Shown piece by piece: positions 53,463 to 63,710 of a stretch of DNA of 64,000 nt. The first letter of the stretch is position 1. Each line of letters begins with the position of its first letter. Location: the NCBI GenBank assembly GCA_031763025.1, contig JASSKH010000021.1, positions 6,838,611 through 6,902,610 of the forward strand. Reading direction: 5' to 3'. Origin of the DNA: Macrocystis pyrifera (lineage: Eukaryota; Sar; Phaeophyceae; Laminariales; Laminariaceae). The translations under genes and the position numbers were made by a program. The notes below the pieces were generated by a model that saw only the letters and a program-made list of their open reading frames with translations, was not told the DNA's origin and searched no databases.

Positions 53463-55060
53463 ATGGCTGGCGATGGCAGCGTCAGGCGCAATCGCGTTGC
53501 TGTGGCTCCGGGTTCGGTTCCCTTCTCAGAGAAAGGTACGGGTGTGGGCGTGCTTGCGAGTTATTTGCCTGTTGACACGGTGTGCGTGCAAGGTGCGGTC
53601 GGCGACGTGCGTTTGGATGCGTTGCGAACACGTGAGGTAGAGGCGTGGCTTGCCGCTCAGGAGGTTGTGGTGCAAGCAGTGCCCGAGCGAGACTCGGCGA
53701 GCCTCGATCAGGCCGCTTCACTCAGCTCCTCACTCTTGCGACAGTGTCAAGGCAGTGTCCCCACTTTCCTGTCCGCCATCGACTCCTCCTTATTCGCTCC
53801 GCATATTAACGTTGCCATCGTACAACACTGGTTTGGCGAAATCAAGGAATTTCCCTGTATTTCTTTGCTGCGTCGTGTGCTGGCGACGGGCGCGCCCGTC
53901 GGCGTCGCACGGGGGGGGGATTTGACCACAGCACTCGCGTATGGTAATCACCCGGTCGTCGCCACGCATACTGTTGCTATCTACGATAAGATATGCGCTG
54001 ACGTTGTGCACAGCCAAGCGTTGGTGTTTGATTTGCGATTCGCAAACGAGATTCAAGGTCTTCGCATTTCACCGCTGAGCGTCGTTCTCGAACCCAAGTT
54101 AAGGATTATTCATGATATTACGTTTGCCCGCGAGGGCGGAAGGAGACCAACATTAACGGTGACACTAACTTTGAGTCTGCGCCATCGTGCGAGCTCGGCC
54201 ATGTGATTCGTGATGTTCTGTTACGGCTGTTGGTTTCGAGACAGACGCACGGTAGTCGCGCTCGAATCCTCTTGTGCCGTGTGGACGTCAAAGACGCCTT
54301 TCGGCAGGTTTTGGTTGATCCGGCAGGCGCACCGACATTTGGATACATCTTCGGCGATCACGCTTTCGTGGATTTTCGCTTGTAGTTCGGTTGGCGTAAT
54401 AGTCCTGGGTTTTGGGGGTTGATGGCATCTGCGCTCGAGCATGCTCACATCCATTCTACCTTTGAAGGTGCACACGTTTCCCAACAAGGGGCTGACGCTG
54501 TTGCGCACGTTGAATGTTCCCCGCCGCGGGGGATTCGGGTCGTTGCTATCCCGCGTATTGTGGGCCCGTTCTTGGTTCAGAGGGCAACACCGAGAGCATT
54601 TGCTTTGTGAGGTACTGCGTAGCCGATAGCATTCTGGTAGGGTTGCAAAGGTGGCCGGACGGCCGCCGTTGCTTGCGTGCTGTACAGTCGCTGGCGTCGG
54701 ACCATTTCGTTTGTTGGGCGAACGTGGGGTTTCCGATCCACTGCTCTTATCAGCCAAGGAAATTAAAAAAAACTGGGACACGCGACTCGAGGAGTTGGGC
54801 TGGATCATTGATACTGAGGCGCTTACGGTCACGTTGCCGTCTCATAAGCGCCTCAAGCTGCGCACTATCCTCGCGGAGTGGCCCTCGTCTCGTGCATCTG
54901 CTTCAGCGAAGCAGGTGTCAAAGCTCGTTGGCTTTCTCATGCATGTTTCCTTTGCTGTGCGTCCGGCGCGTTGTTTCGTTAACCGCTTGTTGGCTTCGGT
55001 TGGCATACCGTGCATAGCCACCGGAGCGGATTTTGATTACCGTATGGCAAACCCCGGGCG
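53463..55060 (+). pseudogene. YR element reverse transcriptase
   Basis: 53463-54206 leads into LRISPLSVVLEPKLRIIHDI, the DIRS-type RT entry. 54203-54385 has the first catalytic box VDVKDAFRQVLVD. Next come FGWRNSPGFWGLMASALEH and a box reading RYCVADSILVGLQ where a V-D-D core is expected, so one of the two paired aspartates is replaced by Ala. The thumb region LEELGWIIDTEALTVTLPSH follows (54651-55373 frame). At least four frameshifts separate these pieces. Confidence 0.8.
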
Positions 55061-55640
55061 GCGTCTCGCCCTGGGACCCGAGTTCCATGGAGACCTCGAG
55101 TTTTGGCGGTGGTTCGTTGAGGAAGGGTTGAAAACGCGCGCGGAGGAACCTTGTCGGCTCCGATGTATCTTTTGCTTGAGCACCCCCATAGACGTACTCT
55201 GTTTTAGGACGCATCTGAATATCGCTGTCGGGTTTTTTTTTTCCTTGAAGCTGGTGTATATTGGCAATACGAGCATGACGCAGGGGAGCGGTCTCGATTT
55301 TGTAGATCGAGTAAGTCCGTTACAGATGAGAGCGATATATCAATTAACGTTCTTGAACTGCTGGGCATGGTAGTTTCTGCATGGGTTCTCGTCTCTCCGT
55401 ATGATGGACGTCCGCCCGCCATGGGGGACTGTGTGTTGTTGCGTGGCGACAAGTAAGCAGCCGTAGAATGAGTGCGGCATTATCGAGGGGGGAAGGAGTC
55501 GAGATCTGGCGCATTGATGCGCCTATTTTGTTTGCCCGAATTGTCCTCTGGTTGGCACTTAGACGCAAAATACGTAGGGGGAATTTTACCGTGGCCGCTG
55601 ATGGTATCTCACGATGGGATTGTGCTTCCGTTCTCGTTAA
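55061..55640 (+). pseudogene. YR element RNase H
   Basis: GPEFHGDLEFWRWFVEEGL is followed by the first catalytic Asp context, where a stop stands directly before DAS (about 55208). SINVLELLGMVVSAWVLV is present (about 55340-55400), then LLRGDK and a stop where the second acidic cluster would continue. FTVAADGISRWD near 55580 is the usual end of the domain. Confidence 0.72.
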
Positions 55641-55643
55641 TTC

Positions 55644-56923
55644 GTGTGCTGTTCAACCCGACATTCCGTGGCAGGAGCAGGACTTGGGGGACGCGCGCAC
55701 ATCTCTCTGTACTTCGGTGTTGGCCTCGAACTCATGCGAAATGCCATTGCGATCTCGTCTGAACGCACTTATCAGTGGCATTTTAGCGCATGGGCAGACT
55801 TTTCAGTACGTTGTGGCATGCCTGTATTCCTAGAGCGTTGCGGAGACATCATGGCCGACGTGTGGCATTTGTTTGAGTACGTAGCGTACGCCTTCGTCAC
55901 CAAGAAATTGCGGTTGGCAACTATCGAGAGCGTTTTCTCAGCGATCAAGTTCCTCCGTCGTATTTCACGAGGGTTCGAGCTGGACATTACTCATCCTTTT
56001 TTGGGTAATACCCTCAAAGGCGCCGCTCGTTCGCATGCCGATGCTGGTAACCAACAAACCATCCGTCGGCCTGTTTCGTGGAAAGTGTTGATCGCGGGCG
56101 AGTAATTGATCGCTACATGACGGACCGGGGGTCGCGTCTTGTGACTTTCCCTCTGTGCTTCCTTTCGTTTTTGGACTCGCGCGTCAGAATGTTTGCAGAA
56201 ACTTGGTACCATGTGCACGAGACGTATTGTTTACGACGGGCCGACGTAGCGGTTTTTCGCGGAGTTGTTCAGCTTAATGCGGCGGATTGGTCCACCGCAG
56301 ATCGCGTTGAGGTTAGGTTTCGTGGGTCGAAAGGGGAACAATTGCGGAAAGGGGCGGTTCTGACGCGCGTACGTTGTGGTCCGGCGTTGTGCGTGCGCGA
56401 CGGTAGCGGGGCTGTAGATCTCACGATCGAATTGATGTCTTGTTATCTGTTTCTTCCCTCGTCGGCCCCCCTTGCTGCGTTCGGGGTTGGTAATGGCAGA
56501 TGGTCCATGTGGACACAGCAGCAAGCGGCGACAGCTTTGCGAAACGTGGTTGCGTTGGCGGGCGTGCGTGCGGAGCAGTACGCTTTGCACTCTCTGAGGA
56601 TTGGAGGCGCAACACACTTGTCGGCGGGGGGGGCAACACCAGAGGTGTTGCAGCGTGAGCCCCGTAGAGCATCCGATGCGTACAAGACGTATGCTCGCAG
56701 TCACGGAAAGGGTGCCAGTTGGGTAGCAGACATTATGGCCCAGGAAGGAATTAGCGGTGGGATGCAGCCGGGCCAGGACACAGAGTGGGGGCGAGTTAAC
56801 CCCTTTAGTACCGCAGTCCCGATTTGGGGACAAACCAGTCTAATTCCAAGTGATTTGTCCCCAAAACGAGACTGCGGCACTAAAAGGGTTAACTCACCCT
56901 TAGACTCGAATAGGCAGAAGTGA
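55644..56923 (+). pseudogene. YR element tyrosine recombinase
   Basis: 55644-56105 carries the N-terminal helical domain (SERTYQWHFSAWADFSVRCG, ESVFSAIKFLRRISRGFELD). After a frameshift, 56078-56923 carries the catalytic domain: an early Arg in ETYCLRRADVAVFRG, the H-x-x-R box ALHSLRIGGATHLSAGG and the nucleophile context SDAYKTYARSHG. The key Arg, His, Arg and Tyr are all present. A family-2 MITE (56796-56892) is read through in frame and supplies the last residues before the stop. Confidence 0.82.
56796..56892. mobile_element. MITE family 2 copy, 97 bp, with TTAA at both ends
   Basis: TTAACCCCTTTAGTACCGCA..GATTTGGGGACAAACCAG, mirrored by TGATTTGTCCCCAAAACGAG, then GCGGCACTAAAAGGGTTAA. The best preserved palindrome of its family. 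TTAA at each edge would fit a piggyBac-type target. Confidence 0.88.
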
Positions 56924-57202
56924 ACTCATGGAGAGGTGTGTTATAATATGCGCTCCCTATGATATTGCAAGTGGGGGGGGAGGGGGTCGTAAGAAGACAC
57001 CCGTAAATCGGGTCAACTCCCATTTGCGATGGAGGCTTGTGTCGAGAGTTCTATATCGCCAGTTGGGTTAGGAGTTGACTCGAGTATGCGGATGTTAGCG
57101 TGGGGTAGCCGTTGGGGCAACCCCGGGGGTCACCCCCTCTCCAACCCCCCTTCTCCGAGCGGGGGGTTGCGCATTAATATAGCACAACGTCGTAAGCAAA
57201 GT

Positions 57203-57412
57203 GCGGAATATTCTCGGAAGAATGAGATAATGTGAGTTTTGTGCGTACGTAACAAGTTTAGCCAACCGGATGAATGCGGTGATACATGGTAGCATGAATC
57301 GTGGCCCCCGGTACACACACCTTGTCTGGCACGTAGCCGCAACCTACACGTAGGGCGCAGTTAAGCAGAGGCAAAGCCGAAGGTCCAAGGTTTGATACAG
57401 ACTTTGTTGAGT
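57203..57412 (+). repeat. Right split direct repeat of the YR element
   Basis: Counterpart of 51598-51806. Upstream of it (56960-57190) is G- and C-rich sequence with GGTTGGGAG-type mirrored words. Confidence 0.8.
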
Positions 57413-57449
57413 TCCCACCCACCCGCTTATTCGTGTGCCCGAAGACGGA

Positions 57450-59385
57450 AAAAAAGAAATTACTCTATTTCAGTTCCATTTACTTTGTTGCTTTGGTCAG
57501 ATAGCATTTCCGAATCGAAGAATAAATAATTCAAGCAAGGTTCTTTCACGACTTTGATGTTTGAAACGAGGGTCTCATGCGGGTCGATCCGTCAAAAACA
57601 CGAACAGCATGCAAAAAACGGCTCGAAAAGAAGCAAATGTTCGACTTTGTCGGGGTCAAACCACGGTTTGCCGGCAAATCCAGCTGTTGGAAGAGGCTAC
57701 AGCTTGCAAAAGTTTCTACGTTGATTGCCATCTAACAGAAACTGCTACTTTCCGTACCCCTGACCCTGCCACTTTCAACCGCAAGGGCCCAGTCCTTCTT
57801 CCCGGGCACTCCCCAAAAAACATCTACCAGGTACCAAATACCCCCGCTGTCCATAGAAATGGTTGGTTTATAACTTTTACGCGCATGTTTCAACGCGCAG
57901 AAGGTCGTGCGGTGTTGTTGGTTTTCCATTTGGCTTGCTTGTTGTGAACTACAGCATTACTTGCTACGAGCACGTTGGGGTGGGAGATACTGCTGGATAG
58001 GTGTAGCTTTGGCTCGCAGCCTTCCCGGCGAGACCCGGCATTCACACTTCTTATTATACGTTCGCCTTTTTTTTTGCAGTAGCTACTTGCCCTGCTGCAT
58101 AAATACAGGGTGGGCAAATTCGTAGCTGGACTGCTGTAGCCGCACCTGCGTTTTTTGTATAATATGCAGTATTAATTGCCGCAAGTAAGTCTGACTGAAT
58201 AATGTGTCGTACCTTTAGCCCCCTTGATCCGTCCGTCTCTGTCCTCTTCGTGTCAGTTGTGTCGACCTTGACCCACCAACCAGACATCGATCGGACAGCT
58301 CCTTATCTCTACCCTCTCCTTGTCTTTTCGCCTTCCGCCTGGTCTTCTTGTGAAGTCCTTATGTTCGCCCATCGGTTGGACTTATCACAGGACTCACCGT
58401 ACCAACAAACATCAACCTTGTCCTCGGGTTTCGGCCTGCGCCCTGAGCGCAGCGCATGTTTGCTTCGTTTTTCTTCGTTATATTTTCCTTTGTTTTTGGT
58501 TTTCTTTCTTCTTTCTGTTCCCTCTTCGTTTTTTTTTTTTTTTTTTTTTCGAGTGTACATACAGTATAATATCGTTTCATGGATATGCTGCTGGTGTTAT
58601 TCGTTTGCAAGTGATACGCGTTGGTATACCACAGCTCTCGTTAGTACCGTTTCCATCACGGATTGGTATTGCCGTGCGCACAACTTCGTGCCTGTTTGTT
58701 TTCTCCCATCGAGATACATTTTTTTGCAGCCTGTGCTGTGAACACAAGCAGGATTCCAGGGATTCCGAAGTGGGCAAAGGTGAGAACATCATTGGCATCA
58801 TCATCGTCGCAGCAGAAATAACCACCCGCTGAAACAAGGATTCGACCCTTCCGGCCAACTTCGGCAAACAAAGAGGGTGTAGGCGATCAGTCCTCAGCGG
58901 CCCGAGACCGAGCTTCAACAGCAGCAGGGTGCATACCTACGTACTGCATGAGGGCACTGGCAAGCTTCAATGTGCTGTGCTGTGCTGCGCTGTGTGTGCG
59001 GTTATTGCATCATCAGAACAACTATCATACGATATGACCAGGCTCTTGAACCGTTGGACGCATTCACTCCAATTACGTACGTAGCATTCAAGTGCATTTG
59101 TTTTGCAGAGTATCCTCTTACGATCGTAGTACGAGTACTACTTGCTGCCGTACCTAATAACTGCTGCACCTATTTTGGATGTACAGTCGTTCAGGTTTGC
59201 TGCGGCAACAAAGAAGTGGGTAGCCGCTCAAACATGATACTTGCATTATATACACCTCACAACCTCACGACGAGTACGAGTAAGTATCTTCGTTGTCTTT
59301 GGTGCAGGAAGAAAAACCCGGCACACGGCAGGATTGTTTGTGGATTCTTCCAGTATACGCGTAGCGGCAGACTATAAATGCTCCT

Positions 59386-59387
<2 letters not shown>
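57450..59387. other. Non-genic stretch
   Basis: Frames up to 179 codons cross T-rich, pyrimidine-rich sequence (for example the T run at 58530-58549) and show no motif. TACCAGGTACC occurs at about 57827. No gene recognised. Confidence 0.45.

Positions 59388-59422
<35 letters not shown>
59388..59422. repeat. (CTG)11-12 microsatellite
   Basis: Perfect CTG units followed by CTCCGCTGGATTGCTGC. Confidence 0.92.
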
Positions 59423-59424
<2 letters not shown>

Positions 59425-59953
59425 GCTGGATTGCTGCTCTGTCGTAGGGCTTATTTCTCTTGCGTTGCCCCAATCTGGACTGATCGACTAGTAATAGTAG
59501 CATCATTTTTAAACAACTTGGGACGCAAGCACAACAGTCTCCTCGCTTCGTACAGAATGCCTGCAGTGCAGACGCATGCCTAATTCGATAATAGTATATA
59601 AGTACTGATTAGTATTAGGGGCATGTCTCTTGCGTCACCCTCTGAGAACCTAAACCCCGTTTCTTTGCGCAGCTCGGTGTGAACATTCTCAGACCTGTTG
59701 AACTTCGAAGCGATACCTTACGACACCTCCTGTTGCCTAACTTCGTCTAATCGTTACGTACCTCTGCAGGGAAATCGTGAACGGAGTATAAACGTACGAA
59801 CGGGGTCAAGTCAGAAACTAACAGCAACAATGGGAGCCAACCAAATGCAACCAACGACGGTACATAGGTGGTTCCAACATTTGGGTCAAACGTGACTCCT
59901 TGTTGTAAGAGGCGCTGCACAACAGAGATAAATTGTGCAAGAAGAAAAGGGGC

Positions 59954-60206
59954 GTATTCGTAGAGTCCAAGCCTGGATACCCTGACCATCACGTGGTCTG
60001 ATGAGATTTTTATAGTCGTTGTATTAGAGGACAGAGGAGGGGAGAGAGCGGAGCCTAGCTCGTAGCTCGGAGCAGAGAACGGAGCAGAGAACGGAGTGTT
60101 CAAAATCCCCTCATAAACACACGGCATAATTCATAATAACGCCTGCGAAGATTTACGCAACCCTCTACAACTTGTAACCGTCGCTGCTGGAACGATCCAA
60201 ACGAAC
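59954..60206 (+). repeat. Copia 3 LTR and leader copy, plus orientation
   Basis: GAGTCCAAGCCTGGATACCC, TTTTTATAGTCGTTGTATTA and CGGAGCAGAGAACGGAGCAG, then CCTCATAAACACACGG and AACTTGTAACCGTCGCTGCT. It is the inverted counterpart of 63711-63957, about 95% similar by eye. The shared part extends past the LTR edge (..CTCTACA) into about 36 bases of leader. Confidence 0.8.
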
Positions 60207-60522
60207 ACCCTCCCTGGCTCTTCACAGCAGTGACGAGGCCGAAAAGACATTCAAGACTTGCTAGGACCTAAGAACATCCAACGACAATCCCGCAGGAGGA
60301 AACCCGGCCACCGGGACAAAACCCCCTGTATAACACATATACTCCAAACCATTGCAATTGAAACAACGGCCGCATTCCAAACGGTGACCATGGCCAGAAA
60401 ATAAAAAGCCAAGCGGTGCCCTACTCCCCCATGCCCCTCAAAGTAGCGCAGGGTTGGCGACCTGACAAATTATTCCTCGCATCACTCAAACATGGTACTA
60501 ATCGAGTAAGGCTCATACCCCC
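60207..60522. other. Short stretch between LTR copy and copia 3 coding end
   Basis: Candidate polypurine tracts on the minus strand are GAGTAAGGGGGTATG at about 60515 and ATACAGGGGGTTTTG at about 60323. Neither is followed by sequence resembling the known LTR. Confidence 0.4.
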
Positions 60523-60600
60523 TTACTCACCCTCCAAAGGCAGATTCAACAAGAACCTACGGTGAGACTTAAAAGGGGTCGCAGCAAGGGATTTCGTCAA
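60523..60600 (-). pseudogene. Copia 3 RNase H, last codons
   Basis: Reads ILTKSLAATPFKSHRRFLLN then LPLEGE and a stop. This completes the copia RNase H end (HADI..LTKSL) that is interrupted at 61054. Confidence 0.8.
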
Positions 60601-60607
60601 AATATCC

Positions 60608-61053
60608 GAGGTATGTACATTATTGCCTTTTTTCGCGACATGCCGTGGCATGCCGTGGCACCACCTGCGGCAAAATCTTCCACGGCATCTTCCACGGCAT
60701 ACCACGGAACCCTCCACGGACCTCCACGGCATGCCATGGGACCCTAACCCTAACCCTAACCCTAACCCTAACCCTAACCCTAACCCCAACCTCAACCCTA
60801 ACCTAGGTGCCGTGGGCATTGGGGTGCCGTGGGGGTTGCCATGACATGCCGTGGGGTTGCCATGAAGGGCCGTGGCGGTAGCCGCAGGGGTTGCCATGGT
60901 ACTACCCATGGCATGCCACGGCAACCCCCACGGCGTACCATGGAATCCTATGCCACGCCATGGGATGCCGTGGTGATGCCATGGTATGCCATGGTCGGTA
61001 CCATGGCAATGCCACGGCATGCCCACGACAAGGTCAAATAGTGTATAACCCTG
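60608..61053. mobile_element. hAT-like non-autonomous element with telomeric repeats
   Basis: 446 bp inserted in the RNase H codons HADI/LTKSL. AAATATCC(G) is duplicated at 60600-60608 and 61054-61062 (8 or 9 bp; the next base is the same on both sides). The ends are imperfect inverted repeats: GAGGTATGTACATTATT on the left, CAGGGTTATACACTATTT on the minus strand at the right, both continuing into CTT..ATGCCGTGGCA. The interior is made of CATGCCGTGGCATGCC-type palindromes in both orientations around (CCCTAA)n at 60732-60798. An 8-bp duplication with a CAGGG end points to hAT; 9 bp would suit Mutator. No transposase. Confidence 0.82.
60732..60798 (+). repeat. Internal telomeric repeat (CCCTAA)n
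   Basis: Six perfect CCCTAA units, then CCCCAACCTCAACCCTAACC. On the other strand this is TTAGGG, the common telomere repeat. It lies at the centre of the palindromic element. Confidence 0.93.
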
Positions 61054-61970
61054 AAATATCCGCGTGCTGCTCTTCCGAAGCTACGAACTGAATGTCGATC
61101 TTCTTAGCACGAAGTAGCTCTCTGACAAAATGAAAACGCACGTCGATATGCTTACTCCGAGCAGAACTAAGACAGTTTTCAGCCAACGCTATGGCCCCCT
61201 GGTTATCCTCGAAAACCCGGACACATGATCCGCTTAGCTCTGGACAGATAAACGACAACACCTCGCCCGTAAACAAAGCTTCCTTCACCGGCGACATACT
61301 CTGCTTCTGCTGTCGACAACGTAGCACACCTCTGCGTGCTACTTGCCCAACTGACGGCCGCACCCCCTAGGGTAATTACCGTCCCCGATACCGAGCGCCT
61401 ATCGTTTGACTTATCCGCATAATCAGCATCACTATACGCAGTCAAATCCAAACCCGAGCCCCGCACGAAAGTTAATCCCATAAAACCTGGTAACGTGGAG
61501 GTAAGCCAAATCTTCGAAACTGCCTTCCAGTGCCTCTCCGTTGGGTTGTGGGAGTGGCGCGCCACACCACGCACAGCGTTCGAGATGTCCGGCCTCGTCA
61601 TGGTCGACAGCCACATCAAGCTGCCGACAGCCTCCCTGTACGGCCAGTCTCCTCCAAGTTCGCCCTCCTCTCTTCGGCCTAGTTCCACACCGGGGGTCGC
61701 GGGGATGTCAGAGGATGACTTAACACCAAAACGATTCAGCAGGTTGTCAATGAACGCCCTCTGCGTAATCTCCAATGTCCCCAGTTCCCAGTCGCGTTTG
61801 AAAGCACAACTAGTGTACCAAGTCAGTTCGACGAGGTTATTCGTGGGAAATTTCATAGCTAGCGCGGCATGGAAATCTCTGCATGTCTCATCCGATCCTG
61901 CGATCATGATGTCATCTACATGAATGGCCATGATCAGTTCCACCTTGCCGTCCACAACCATGCGAAACAC
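61054..61970 (-). pseudogene. Copia 3 RT C-terminal half and RNase H
   Basis: 61203-61970 reads ELIMAIHVDDIMIAGSDETC (catalytic D-D), REAVGSLMWLSTMTRPDISN, then YSDADYADKSNDRRSVSGTV, and LSTAEAEYVAG near 61280. 61034-61363 continues VFEDNQGAIALAENCLSSAR and SKHIDVRFHFVRELL, to EEQHADI at the insertion site. Catalytic residues are kept. One frameshift lies near 61270. Confidence 0.85.
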
Positions 61971-61991
61971 ACACGGGTCAGACCTACACTG

Positions 61992-62531
61992 CTACGGACT
62001 GTGGGGGCGGTTGTACGTCTTCCGGGAAACCACTCGGCACACGCACGAGCAGATAAGAAGCTCGGGAGGGTTTTTGTGGATTGTTTGATACCTTTGCGGA
62101 GACCCTTTGCCATGGAGCACCCTTTGCACTCCAGCGGCTCTCCCTCCCCCCTCGAAGACAACCCCTTGCTGCTCCGCGGTCTTGCGAAGTAGTACCTCGT
62201 GGGAGTGTCCAGCAGCGCAGTGGAAATCGTTGATGTTTACCGCAGACTTGTTGTGTAGTTGCCCCGGAACGAGTACAGCACAAGAACTTTCCCCACAACT
62301 GCGGTTGACCCGGTAACAGTACAGGCTGTAGAGGGTCCCACTCAACGGAAACACGATCGAATGCTCTGACTTGAGCCTGACTGCAACCCCCGTGGGGTGC
62401 CCTTCGAAAGTATGGCCATTTTTGACGAGAGTGGGCAAGGAAAATAAGTGGTAGCGGAGATCCGGCACGTGCGCAACGTTCGTAAGCAGCACTTGCACGG
62501 GACCGTTTCCGGACCGAAAGACAACGCTCAC
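61992..62531 (-). pseudogene. Copia 3 protease end and gag-pre-integrase
   Basis: VLLTNVAHVPDLRYHLFSLP, KSAVNINDFHCAAGHSHEVL and, in the overlapping frame 61934-62161, ECKGCSMAKGLRKGIKQSTK give the His/Cys zinc-binding region before integrase. The frame changes once at about 62150. Integrase proper is deleted. Confidence 0.82.
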
Positions 62532-62591
62532 GTCACCGTAACCTTCGATCGCTCGAGTGGATCCGTCAGCGATTCGGAGAGTAAAGTTGCA

Positions 62592-63700
62592 TTATCTATA
62601 GTTGATCGTGCAGTCTGTGGAGGGCGTCATGTGAGTAGACGCACCAGTATCGCATATCCAGGCCTCGTCTCCTACTCGCCAAGCAGACTCCCCTTCTCCC
62701 GAACCGTCGCTGCACTTGCCTGTCTCTTCGGCCTTGAAAGCTGAGGCCTGGACCGTACCTATGTCTTGGTCGTCGTCCCTTGCCCCATCCTTGCTCGTCA
62801 CCGCCATGACAGCTTCTTCTTTCGATGAGGGGCAGACATCAGCAGCGTGCCCCAGCCCGTTGCATCGACTGCATCGATCCGTGGACGTGGGACTGGCATC
62901 GGCAGAGTGCCCGCGTCCCTGGCATCGACTGCTTAGCTTTGCCGTACATTCGCTCCTCCAATGGCCCTTCTTGCCACACCTATGACACTTGCCCACTGGA
63001 GTACTCCCGCTGGCGGCTTTGGCGTTGCTGCTATTGCCACCAGCAGCCGCGGCCGAGCCACCACCGTCCCTATTGGTGCCTCTACCGCCTCGTCCGTGAC
63101 CCCGTCGTCCACATTTTTCTTTGCCATTTCCTCCACCTTTCCCGCGACCACCGCCACCGCCGCCGCCGCCGCCGGCGTACATAGCATGGCCTGCGTGGCC
63201 AGCGTTGGACCCCCTTCTTCCTGTTTCCAGAAAGTCGGTGATGCCGTTCTCGAACAGCCTTGGTGATGTCATCTCGGCCGATGCTGTCACGTGATGCCAG
63301 GTTCCGAGCCTCTACCTCGTATTCGGCAGGCAGAGCGCAAAAAAAAAAGATGGTGTACAACATGAGTTCGTCTACTGACATTCCTGCTGTGCGCGTTTCG
63401 GCGGCAAGATCCTCGATCCTGCCCATCTCCTCAAGAAGGTTGCTCCCCGGCGCCATCTTAAAAATGTTAAGGCGTCGGGAGAGGTCTGATGCTCCCCGGT
63501 GACTCGGACGGATGAGCACGAGCAATGCTGGTACGGTTGGTGCTGCCGGTGCTGCCGTGCGTTCTGCTTGAAGCACTCTTGGTCGCCGTGGCTGGTCGTG
63601 CTGCGGAGGGAATGAAAGTTGGCTCCACTGCCACGTCCACGGCCAACTCCACTGCCGTCGCCACCCCCTTTCCCACCGTTGTTGCCTTTACCGCCGCTCT
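62592..63700 (-). pseudogene. Copia 3 gag and protease start
   Basis: 63082-63576 has the gag region GSNLLEEMGRIEDLAAETRT and LPAEYEVEARNLASRDSIGR. 62592-63290 has a Gly-rich stretch, two zinc knuckles (CHRCGKKGHWRSEC, CSRCNGLGHAADVC) with a degenerate third one between them, and the protease active site WICDTGASTHMTP, intact. The first part of gag near 63600-63700 is a Gly/Ser-rich frame and may be shortened. Confidence 0.8.
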
Positions 63701-63710
63701 GTTCGTTTGG

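Larger units (their letters stand above)
51577..57449 (+). mobile_element. DIRS/Ngaro-like tyrosine-recombinase retrotransposon, degenerate
   Basis: In order on the plus strand: Ala-rich gag-like ORF, second gag-like region, RT, RNase H, tyrosine recombinase. A direct repeat of about 205 bp lies at 51598-51806 and 57203-57412 (AATATTCTCGG..GAATGAG, GCGGTGATACATGGTAGCAT, ACGTAGCCGCAACCTACACG). The motif TCGTGTGCCCGAAG occurs just outside it on the left (51584) and on the right (57431). Such elements integrate by recombinase, not by a DDE integrase, and have split direct or inverted ends. Many stops and frameshifts make this copy inactive. Confidence 0.82.
60523..63710 (-). mobile_element. Ty1/copia element 3, internally deleted, split by an insertion
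   Basis: Minus strand order: gag with zinc knuckles (63290-62690), protease, gag-pre-integrase (62531-61992), then directly the C-terminal half of RT and RNase H (61970-61034 and 60600-60523). Almost all of integrase and the first half of RT are missing: the pre-integrase frame passes into RT sequence at about 61970-62000. The expected 5' LTR is at 63711-63957 (minus). At the other end the LTR copy is in the wrong orientation. Confidence 0.8.

Noticed and set aside
56231-56833. 200-codon minus-strand frame
   Set aside because: Antisense to the tyrosine recombinase, whose catalytic motifs are on the plus strand.
51811-57449. The 51.8-57 kb proteins as host genes or viral genes
   Set aside because: RT, RNase H and tyrosine recombinase in this order, with flanking direct repeats, define a DIRS/Ngaro-type retrotransposon.
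58202-58832. Plus-strand frames of 170-179 codons
   Set aside because: Hydrophobic readings of T- and C-rich sequence including a T run; no start context, motif or splice support.
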